Source of the DNA: Rodentolepis nana
Lineage: Eukaryota; Platyhelminthes; Cestoda; Cyclophyllidea; Hymenolepididae
Reading direction: 5' to 3'
Assembly: GCA_900617975.1 (NCBI GenBank)
Contig: UZAE01013105.1
Coordinates: 1 to 26,501 of the forward strand
Length of the DNA: 26,501 nt
Shown: one piece after another, positions 12,101 through 20,316 of the stretch
Layout: every line of letters begins with the position of its first letter
Numbering within the stretch: position 1 is the stretch's first letter
Notes under the pieces: model-generated
What the model was told of the DNA's origin: nothing
Database searches by the model: none
Seen by the model: the letters and a program-made list of their open reading frames with translations, nothing else
Made by a program: the position numbers and the translations under genes

Positions 12101-15100
12101 AAACAGTATACCGAAAAAATATTGCATTCTCTTTCAAATCACCTACTTTTTGTTTAACTTACACCAACTATGCAGACTTGCTTTCGTTTCCAATGGCCGA
12201 ATATGCCAATAATTCACTTTTAAATAAGATTCTAAGCTACATATATTCAGATATCCGTCTCGTCTTTTTGATAATCGCCTAAAAGCATTTGCATTAAAAA
12301 TACGACACACTAAGAGAAAAAAACACTTGGACGAATAATAATAATAATAATAAACATTAAGCCCATTCCAAAACACCAATACTTTCAGGTAGACCGATAA
12401 AAAAGCAACTAACTTGTTTATTGACCGCAGGATTTACACCATCGCCTCCTGGATTGGAGCGAGACAGCAAAGCCAGATTAAGCGCCTGGAAGAAGAGCAG
12501 AAATTAGAAAACACGAAATGAAGACTAGGAAGTGAGCAAAAACACCTCATTGGTACGCACTTCTTCATAGGCTTTGTACTTATAAGGATCCATTTGGAAG
12601 ACATCATAAGTGGCTGAGGAGAGATTATCCTGCAGTGGTTGCAGAGGCTCCTGAAAGGGCAAGAGAAATGCAACGATTTAATAGATAATTTAATGCACCA
12701 AACGATAGCAGAGAACAAAAGATTAGACAGAGGAAAGAGCCATACTTTCCCTACTTGAGTTAAAAATATGCCAAAAAGAGTGGTATAAGTAGATGCGTAT
12801 ACCTCCAGACACGTTGACTTTGATTAGTTGCTCATTGAACTCAAGTTTGTCAAGCAACCTCAGTGATCAGCACCCAGTACTGACGCCTATACACGCCGTA
12901 ATTCCCCCTCTCATTCAATTCCAATTACCCATGTCCCTGGCGATCTCTGGATCTTTAAATATGGAAAAAGGCTGTTATACCCTGTTAATCCTAAGATGGC
13001 AATTAGATTTTGAAGGGATCTGAAAAAAACATAATTCGGTCTAATTTGAAAGGTAGCTTTGCCGTCGGGAAGTTACTTCAAATTAAAGGAAACAAAGTTG
13101 AACTGAAGTGTGATCAATGGCTGCCGACAAGTGGGCACGTAGAGGTTGGCAAAGTGTCCGGCTTTACTCCTGAATTTTTGACAGCAAAATGCATATTGCC
13201 CTCATGTTACTGGCTAGAATATCAAATTGCCTTTAAAGCCCTCGGACTCTCAACCATTCCTGTAAATTTATCCCACTTCTCAACTCTTCCCAAACTCCAT
13301 TCTATATAACGAAATAATTAAATGTATCTTCGATAAATAAGCGGTCTTTCCAATCCCAGACATGATAACAATAGAAAATTTCACAGTTTTAATCAAAGTA
13401 CGGAAAGTCCAGTAAAATAGTAACGCGGAGGGAACCAAGAAAAGGAAACAGAGAGAGAGAGAGAGCAAATAGTTTTTGTTTCGTAGGGTTGCAGAACACC
13501 CTACGATTCCACAAGTCGAATTTCACGATTCGTCCACTGGATTGCAGCAAAAGCTTGTCTACGAGGTTCAATGCTCATAAAAGGGGTTTATTTAAAGATG
13601 AAGGAGCAGTCACATGGCTTAATAAGTAAATTACACATAAACAGTGTGAAATTTAATCTACTGCTTAACTAAAAAATAGTGAACGGTGAAATACGAACCA
13701 TTTATGGAACTGTAATTCTAACCTGAAGCCGATTTTCATAGCCTAGTGATTGCTTCTCGTATGAAGATCTAGCCTCACAAGTGCATTTCCAAATCCAATT
13801 GATGTATTGCCTATAGACGACAAGACCTCGTTCATGCCAGCTTTCTCCGGTTAAAATTACCTGAGCGTTTAGCTAAAATGGGAGAAAATAAGAGGTAAAA
13901 AGGCCCAAGTAAATAAAAATCTTACAACTTGTAAACATCAAGCGACACAACTTCTTGAAGCACAGCTGAACAAAGTACGTTACTGCACTCCATAGCCTTA
14001 TCACAAAGTAACGCTGTCATACATAAACCAAACTATTACTTCAATTGTGACTGGCTTTCTTTAATTTAACTTTAAAAGAAGGCTGGAATCTGTTATCGGT
14101 TTAAATAAATTTATAGCAGACTGGACATCTAAAATAAATGTTAATCACACTTACAAAGATTGTGATTAATACGCATAACACTATAAAGAAAAAATTGCCT
14201 TGAGAAATCTCCTCAAAATGGCTTGATGTGGACGGGAAAGAATCGGGAATCCCTTGGAGTTAGAGATGAAGAGGTTAGTGGAAAGGGCCAGAGCAGCCAC
14301 GGGTTCACTGATCCATCTGGATATTACACTCTCTTCGGGTAAGTCGGGGGTCACTTCAAGGACAAGGAACAGGGACTCACTCACGGTTGGACCCGCCAAA
14401 GTTACTAACTCATTCCACCAGTGCCATGGTGATGAGGCCTGAGAAGAAGGATCTATTAACGAGAGATTAAGACAAGGTTAGAAAGCATACCCCGCTGAAA
14501 AAGAACAGGTTTTTCAATTTTGCTAAGAGAAATGATAATTCATCACTGTGACAAAGGAAACTGGTAAGAGCAGCTTCAAAACTCCTAAAAATTTTAATCT
14601 CGATCATAGAGTTTACAGAAGCTCAACTTATTTAACCATCACTCGTAGTCATTACGAAATAGTTAACTCATGACAGTCAAAAATAAAACGGTTAAAAACG
14701 GGTAATCAGACTTCCTCCTACGATAGAATGAAACCAGTCAAAATTTTTCCAGTTAAAAAATATAGTCGGAAAATGCACATACCAGTATCTTCACAATCAC
14801 CGCGAGTCGGCAAACACATTGGAACCGTGATCCAAAACTAAAGAGATACATCATTATTAAAAACTGTAATTCGCAAACGAACCCGAGATGGGGTCACTTG
14901 GGATTTAATAAATGCTGTCAAAAGTTGCGCCAGTTTGACATTATTGGCATGCCGAAGAGGAATATGAATGGCGGAAAGAGAAAGATGGGCGGCCCAAGCG
15001 AGCTCCTTTTTCAGGGCGTATTGGGAAATAAATGAATGGCCTTCATCTGGGCAATCGCAATCTATCCAACCTGATGTGTATCCTACAGTGCATTCGGACA

Positions 15101-15346
15101 TGGACAAGCCATTCTCGAAATGAACATCTACTGATCCAACAAATGGGAGCAAATCATCAATTTCTTGGCACGATTTTGGTTTATTTTTGCAAGCAGGGAA
15201 GAGGTCAACTCCAACAAAGGAGAAACTATGATTATGACTAAAATATAAAAAAATAGGATTTACCCAGCCTTTGAGCTAATCTGAAATTGATTGTGAAGGC
15301 TTTCACAGTTTTGCAAACGAAGTCCAACGAGATTTTTTGCCTCCAT
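9146..15346 (-). CDS. PRMT5: PRMT5, type II protein arginine methyltransferase (complete)
   Basis: PRMT5 symmetrically dimethylates arginines on histones and Sm proteins, normally with MEP50. Thirteen exons, in transcript order: 15346-15264, 15237-14883, 14837-14783, 14452-14199, 13872-13723, 12650-12546, 12485-12414, 11798-11670, 11228-11051, 9861-9767, 9693-9576, 9526-9407 and 9363-9146. They sum to 1932 nt: 643 residues plus stop (human: 637). Residues 1 to about 290 are the TIM-barrel part. The catalytic core shows [11 protein letters not shown] with Phe317 (the residue that favours symmetric dimethylation), SAM motif LGAGQGP (363-369), FEKN (Glu391), GDM (419-420) and the double-E loop [11 protein letters not shown] (Glu437, Glu446). 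The C-terminal barrel has [19 protein letters not shown] (Trp585) and VWYEWAV, ending IGL. All expected catalytic residues are present. The start is the first Met after an in-frame TAA 12 nt upstream. One intron (14198-13873) appears to be GC-AG. The introns at 9862-11050 and 12651-13722 exceed 1 kb; the first holds two retroposons. Confidence 0.95.
10505..10585 (-). repeat. tRNA-derived SINE head (A and B boxes)
   Basis: On the minus strand this carries a perfect Pol III B box, GGTTCGATTCC (10529-10519), and an A-box-like TAGCGTGTTGG (10576-10566), 47 nt apart start to start, as in tRNA genes. The region looks like a tRNA body, but the anticodon arm does not pair and the T stem is broken, so it is not a working tRNA gene. 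A tRNA-derived SINE or decayed tRNA copy is the best reading. The 3' boundary is unclear; unique-looking sequence continues to about 10260. It lies inside the PRMT5 intron 9862-11050, in the sense of PRMT5. Confidence 0.6.
10659..10672. repeat. target-site duplication, left copy
   Basis: The 14-mer AGTATTGTACAGAT is repeated exactly at 11030-11043, directly flanking the retroposon. The bases just outside differ, so the duplication is exactly 14 bp, as expected from LINE-type target-primed insertion. Confidence 0.85.
10673..11029 (+). mobile_element. short retroposon, copy B (in PRMT5 intron 9862-11050)
   Basis: This is a 357-bp element with a defined 5' end (GGGGTGTG, shared with copy A) and an A-rich 3' tail (AAATAAATAAATAA), between perfect 14-bp direct repeats. 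These are marks of a LINE-mobilised non-autonomous element. I see no A/B boxes in it, no ORF and no terminal repeats, so its origin is unknown; it may be a SINE of unfamiliar type or the 3' end of a LINE. Antisense to the element, and therefore sense for PRMT5, it shows GGAG|GTAAGT at 10695-10687, a strong 5' splice-site sequence. It entered 7 nt inside the intron, just after the donor GTGAGC (11050-11045). Confidence 0.85.
10766..10853 (+). repeat. 44-bp tandem duplication inside retroposon copy B
   Basis: Two diverged units, 10766-10809 and 10810-10853, share a CCCCACTGTATG core in the same place. Copy A has only one such unit, so the duplication arose in this copy or its source lineage. 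Confidence 0.7.
11030..11043. repeat. target-site duplication, right copy
   Basis: Exact repeat of AGTATTGTACAGAT at 10659-10672. It begins seven bases into the PRMT5 intron, immediately beyond the donor hexamer at 11050-11045. Confidence 0.85.
11805..11821. repeat. poly-G tract (17 G) next to a PRMT5 acceptor
   Basis: In the PRMT5 sense strand this is a 17-C run ending a few bases before the acceptor ACATAG of the exon 11798-11670. It therefore takes the place of the polypyrimidine tract of that intron. Confidence 0.9.
11990..12007. repeat. (TAA)n microsatellite
   Basis: Six near-perfect TAA units in the PRMT5 intron 11799-12413. A second AAT array lies at 12334-12353 in the same intron. 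Confidence 0.85.
12334..12353. repeat. (AAT)n microsatellite
   Basis: About seven AAT units in the PRMT5 intron 11799-12413. Confidence 0.85.
13451..13465. repeat. (GA)n microsatellite
   Basis: Seven and a half GA units in the 1072-bp PRMT5 intron 12651-13722. The rest of that intron shows nothing I recognise. Confidence 0.85.
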
Positions 15347-15914
15347 TGTCCTAAATTAATAAAGGAGAATGGTTGGAACATTTATTAACATAAACTAGGC
15401 CAATCTTGAATGATGCTGTTAAGTACATGCTGACAGAATGAATATAAGACATAAAAAATAGTAAAATGATTTTTGACGTCTTTAAGATAATCCAAATTTA
15501 TAACTCAACAAAGCAAAATATCTGACCACGCTCCCAGCCACCAAACTCGTAAATTCTCTAGTTTCACCTTGAATTATCATGGGTCAAATTAATAGGTGAG
15601 TTTCGTATTAAAATTTATAGTATAAAGTTTTCGTAGAATAGAATAAAATATGCAAGCACTGTCTAAATAATTGCTTAAATTGATAATTTCAGTTAATATA
15701 AGCGTTTAATTCAGTGTCACTCCATCTATCTATATTGATTATATCACACTTAAAATCTAGGTAGTACGCATTTTAATTAAAAAATGTATTGAAATGAATA
15801 TAATAGTGCATTTCATGCCTATGAAAATCCAAATAATTTATACTCTTTGCATAATCTTAAATTCGCTTTAATCTGGTCATAATAGAATATTTTGTAAAAA
15901 GCGCTTGTTACAAA
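15347..15914. promoter_or_regulatory. head-to-head intergenic region, PRMT5 / GINS2
   Basis: These 568 AT-rich bases separate the divergent start codons, so both promoters must lie here unless there are upstream non-coding exons. On the PRMT5 side an acceptor-like ATTAATTTAG ends 4 nt before the ATG; it could take a 5' UTR exon or a trans-spliced leader, which flatworms use, but the sequence alone cannot decide. I see no convincing TATA box at a fixed distance on either side. Confidence 0.55.
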
Positions 15915-16674
15915 ATGGATCCTACTGAGTTAGAGTTTATCGCTGAGGATGAGCTCGTAACTATTATACCTCGAGTTCGAATGGAAACTGTTGATCTTCT
16001 CGATTTGCAGGTCGGAGTTTCTTGTATTTTTTCTATATTATTCATTATCCTTGTCACTTGATATTTAATTGGTATTTGGTGCTGTTCGCTTATTTTATCA
16101 TAATTGTCTTACAATTACTTTATTTAAAGTTATTCTTATATGAAACAAGGTTGGTCCATTTCAACCCAATGTACCTGTTGATGTTCCATACTGGATCGCA
16201 TTCTTTCTTCGCCAGCAGCAAAAATGCCGCATAATGCCTCCTTCGTGGTTTTCATTAACAAGATTAACTGAATTCAAGGAAGCGGAAGACAACGATACTG
16301 GTTGCACTACCCCTCCCCATCCCCATTATGCGGAATTGGCAATTCTCCTTCTCCAGCATGCCTCAGACGATATTTCAGAGTAATTTAAGCATTTTCTACT
16401 AGTATCTTTGCCCTTTAGCCGTGAAGAAATTCGTACTCTTGTTAAAGACATCTGGGACGCTCGAGTGGGGAAATTTGTGGCATCTGTAAACAGTTTTATT
16501 CTCAGTGGTGCTGTTACTGCTCGTGTTTCACAACTCACACCCTTGGAGTTATCTACCGCTAGGAATCTACTTACTAACTCTCTTGACCAGCTAGCTGTTA
16601 TTCGCGCAACCAGACAACAATATGAAAGTAGAACTAATCTTTCTCAAAGCAGTTTCTCAATGACAGGTGCATAA
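15915..16674 (+). CDS. GINS2: GINS complex subunit 2 (PSF2)
   Basis: PSF2 is one of four subunits of GINS, which joins CDC45 and MCM2-7 to form the replicative helicase. Three exons, 15915-16010, 16150-16379 and 16419-16674, sum to 582 nt: 193 residues plus stop (human: 185). Phases fit at both introns. The N terminus MDPTELEFIAEDELVTIIP is almost the family signature. Exon 2 gives VGPFQPNVPVDVPYWIAF, QQQKCRIMPPSW, then HYAELAILLLQHASDDI. Exon 3 gives EEIRTLVKDIWDAR and ends with a polar tail. The second intron is only 39 nt (16380-16418, GTAATT to CTTTAG); without it the frame hits a TAA at once. The gene faces PRMT5 head-to-head and the 124-residue gene tail-to-tail. Confidence 0.94.
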
Positions 16675-16743
16675 GCTATTTCCTGATTGTTTCTCAAATG
16701 AATATATTACTTAATGTACTGAACACTTTCTTGGTTTAATGTA

Positions 16744-17118
16744 TCATAGTCTGTCGTTTTGGTGAAAATCAGATAGTTTCCTTTTTAAGGTCTTAGATTG
16801 AACGAATTCCTTTTGTTGGGTCAGTTTACATTGTTCGATATTAACGTTACGACCCACTTCGTTATCATTAATTACGTACTGATCCGCCCAACTTGGCATC
16901 ACTTGTTCATTGAAGTGGCCTTTGGCTCCTGTGTAGCCATGCCACGGCATTATACTTGTGTTTAGGGGATAAGTTCTGTCTACGGGAATGGGTGGTACAT
17001 TGTAATGCAAGTTTCCTGGGCTAATATAATCTTCCGGGAAGGCTATGCAAGGTTGAAGTCCATTTGGGTTACGATGGGGTACGTCTGCAAGTTCGTCTAC
17101 GGGTCTTCTACAGGCCAT
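16744..17118 (-). CDS. uncharacterised 124-residue protein
   Basis: One uninterrupted frame starts MACRRPVDELADVPHR and ends FHQNDRL, with an in-frame TAG 51 nt upstream of the ATG. I do not recognise the family. The middle is rich in Pro, Tyr, Trp and Gly (PEDYISPGNLHYNVPPIP, then MPWHGYTGAKGHF), a composition seen in some small axonemal inner-microtubule proteins, but that is only a guess from composition. The C terminus is basic. There is no signal peptide or membrane segment. It is less AT-rich than the flanking DNA, which supports coding. Its stop is 69 bp from the GINS2 stop, so the two 3' UTRs probably overlap. It could also be the last exon of a longer gene. Confidence 0.5.
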   Translation of the reverse strand: MACRRPVDELADVPHRNPNGLQPCIAFPEDYISPGNLHYNVPPIPVDRTYPLNTSIMPWHGYTGAKGHFNEQVMPSWADQYVINDNEVGRNVNIEQCKLTQQKEFVQSKTLKRKLSDFHQNDRL

Positions 17119-17297
17119 TGTTTGCTTGTCAGGTTGCTTAATAGAATTAATGTGACTTATTGATTTCTAGTCACGTTGATCATCCGATGAAAAGAGCCGC
17201 TCCCAATTTTCCATTTAGCATTGATGGCATCTTTTTAAATTTATTGGAAAACTTCAACTTTGTGGCACAAATCAATTAGCTCTATTATTTTAAAAGA

Positions 17298-17532
17298 CGA
17301 TAGACGACAAGACCGTGGTAATAGCTGCTTAATACCCAGATGCCAATTCTCAAAAACAGAACTGCTGGTCTAATAATCGGTAAGCTGGAATAATTACGGG
17401 CTGCAATCTTGTCAATTTTTTAGACATGGGCTTGGGGTCACGGGTGTGTCTGCAAGGAATTCTGATTCACATTCGATTTCTTAATAAACAGCTGGAGCTT
17501 TAAACAGTTAAATGTTATTTTGTCGTCTATCG
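17298..17532. repeat. 13-bp inverted repeat with 209-bp spacer
   Basis: Arm CGATAGACGACAA (17298-17310) is matched by its exact reverse complement at 17520-17532. No protein-coding or terminal-repeat context is visible, so this may be chance or a decayed element. Confidence 0.45.
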
Positions 17533-19382
17533 AGAATATCCAATCAACGACGTTAAACTAGATCCTTGTTTTCTTGAGAAAGCATCTTTACCTTGAGGGA
17601 AATAAGTATCTTATAATTTGATACATGAGAGCGTTCACCCGAGAATTCGTATATGACGCCTTTCGTTGACTGTATGAAAAGAATGCCGCATATTTTACAT
17701 TCCACAATGAGCTAATAGACGAAATTTATTTATTAGTTAAGTGCAAATAATGCATTAACATGATGACGCTTCTGAAATATTTCCATCACTATTAACGATG
17801 GAAGAATAGTTGGTAACTACAAAGTAGCTATGAGGACGCAGAAATCATTTATTACGATCCAAAAGTACGTGAAATTTGATTTATAAAGCGATCTCATATC
17901 TTTATATTTCGTCTTTAGAGTGACTTCACTTTATACTTTATTTTGCGACTCATATTTCTAATACAAGATTTAAACAGAAGGCAACTATTCATTTATTTAG
18001 ACCTATTTTCCAGGATTCTTAAATACTAGTATTCCTTCTCTTAAATGAATACCAATTCTGTAACAAAAGTGAGAGGTCTTAATGTGAGCAGATTTCGCAG
18101 CAAATGAAATGACTTTATGGTAATTATTTGTTAAAACTTTGATGTCCAATAAGGCTCAGGAATTGAGAGCTTCTCTCATACCATTGCCTAAATTTTCAGA
18201 AAATGTGCTAACTTGTATGATTTGCTGAAATATTACGAGCCGTAAACGTCTTCACGAATAATCTAAATTAATTTTATAGTTGCTTAGTTTATNATAGTTT
18301 TGCGAAACTTTGTTAAGTTACGCGTTTTAATTAAACGGCATATTTAGCATTTCTAATTTCCTTTGTTTAAGTTTTTAAATAAAATAGCAAGATTAATTGA
18401 TTCTTAAAATAATGATTTGGTTAGCAAACGCCCCCTCAAATAATTGAAGCTCGAAAATTTATTTATAAACTTTGGAATAAATGACATAGTTAAACGAAAT
18501 GGATTGCTTCATCGTTTGTCTGATTTAATAATCTATTTTATGTTTACATATATGGTCTGTTAAGAATAGGATCTTACGCAGAAGCTGCCCAGGTATAATT
18601 TTATTACAAAATGCTAATTTAATGCTCGTATGTTACAATAAAAGTCAGGAAAAAGATAAAGGAATATCTAGACCAGTACTATTTTAATTTCATACTTCCT
18701 CGATATTACGTTTTATTCAAATTTTCACAATTCATTACGCAGGACTGTGTGCTACCGAAAAATATGGTTTTAGGAATTGATTTTTAACGCAGCATAAATC
18801 ACATTGAGAGAAGGAAATATTGACCTATCAACAGTGTAATTGCCAAAATTTTCAGATCTGTACTCTAGCATCGTGAATGTTTGAAATTCATAAATAAAAA
18901 GTATGAAAATATTTTTACAAGTTGATTTACGGTGGTCGAAGTCATCCCCCATTTCCATGAAATTGATAAAGTTAGTATTGCCTTTCTTCCACTGCCAAAT
19001 AAAACAAGTGAATAAGAAAGTCAAACTTAGCCAAAAATAACCAATATATATTTTCTCGTTTTTACTCAATTACTATCATGTCAGGGCTCCGTCTGAAAGG
19101 ATCTTCTTTAAAACTTCTCTCAAGTTTCAAATACGAAAAGCCATTAACAAGAGAAAAAGAGAAATAATCGAATTTCATCACACTTCAGTAAATCATATGT
19201 TGGTACATTGATATTATTGGTAAATATGTGTAATCGATCAAAGAATGTGCTTAAGTGAAACTAGTGTGAGGTAACTTATTCAAAGCGGCATCCCGCAAAC
19301 GGAAGCTTTGATCTGAGTAAGGGATGAATAACTTCTCTATTCTTAACCCAATCAACATACTATTTTTCAAGCAGTATATTAA

Positions 19383-19860
19383 TGGACCCCAAGGATGGCA
19401 TTCTGGATGTGTCGTCTAAATCGACCCTCTCATTTTAAAAGTCGTTGTTGGTTATTGAGCCAGGTTTTTCTACTAATTGGGCAATACCGTTGCTTTCTTT
19501 TGAAAAACATTCGGAAACCATTGGTAGATTTGCGCCTTACAGTTTTTGTTCAAACTCCTTTTCATCAATGATTTGTCGTATTAGAGACAGAAACTGGCGT
19601 CATTGCTGTCATAACTATAGGGATTTTGTGAAATCATGGCCATGCTCTAACACAATGTGTTTTGCTAATTTTCCTTGCCAAGGGATAACTCAAAAGAAGT
19701 CTGATGTTGGGAGTTGTTGCTATTTTCAATGCATCTTAGGGACAATGTGTTCTTCAGAGCAACTTTGCCGCGTGATTTCTTTATGAAATCTACGAAGCAT
19801 CCCCCCCACATATCCATGGCTCTGAGAACGTGTAAGCATTAGATCAACCTTCTTGCAATG
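19383..19860 (+). pseudogene. possible decayed coding sequence
   Basis: This stretch is less A/T-dominated than its surroundings. One frame runs open for 113 codons (19445-19786, no recognisable family). A second frame reads hydrophobic, protein-like segments such as ETGVIAVITIGIL and SLMLGVVAIFNAS between in-frame stops. That pattern fits an old, broken membrane-protein gene or retrocopy, but I cannot name the parent, and chance is a real alternative. Confidence 0.2.
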
Positions 19861-20316
19861 TTAGGCAAAGATTTAGGTCCTCTTTATTATTTGAGTTGCC
19901 TAGTGTCAATATTACTGCAGAGAGCATTGATTTTACCAAAAGGTATATTTATCTAACGACTACGCTTAATCAGCTTTGGCATGTCCTTAAGATGCTCCTC
20001 TCTTAATAATATGATTATCTAATGCAGAATTTGCAGACCGACACTTTTAATGTGCGCAAATTTATACCTGAGTAGAATAGATATCTATAAATACTTCCCA
20101 TGGATCAACAAATCACCAAGCTGCTTATATATATCCGGCAGGAATATTCCTCTTTATTGGTTCCACTGATTCATAAAAGTAAATCATTTAAGCGCAAAAC
20201 TAGAAATGCTTTTTTAACATATAACCAATAAAAAGCAATCGTCGTCTGTAGCCTTGAAAATAAATGTTTTAATATTTAAACCTTACAGAATTAGCGTAAT
20301 CAGCATTTCAAGTGCG

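Larger units (their letters stand above)
17119..20316. other. AT-rich intergenic region, no convincing gene
   Basis: No frame here has both length and recognisable protein content. The 99-codon minus-strand frame at 18770-19069 is A/T-driven and looks like chance. A 13-bp inverted repeat lies at 17298-17310 / 17520-17532 and an ambiguous base at 18293. The promoter and any 5' UTR exon of the SH3 gene downstream should lie near its right end, but I cannot place them. Confidence 0.6.

Noticed and set aside
13813..13827. 15-bp word ATAGACGACAAGACC shared with about 17300-17314
   Set aside because: One exact 15-mer match in 26 kb is within chance, and similarity does not extend to either side.
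13723..13872. Apparent frameshift in this PRMT5 exon on a first reading
   Set aside because: Re-reading base by base showed two bases had been skipped; the exon is 150 bp, fully open and in phase.
18293..18293. Ambiguous base N (another at 23092)
   Set aside because: Both lie in non-coding DNA and are sequencing ambiguities, not biology.
18770..19069. 99-codon minus-strand frame
   Set aside because: Composition follows the local A/T richness (many Ile, Phe, Asn, Lys) and there is no family signal.
20142..20178. Possible further upstream tiny exon of the SH3 gene
   Set aside because: It has usable splice borders, but its only open phase does not connect to the exons at 20317 or 20406.
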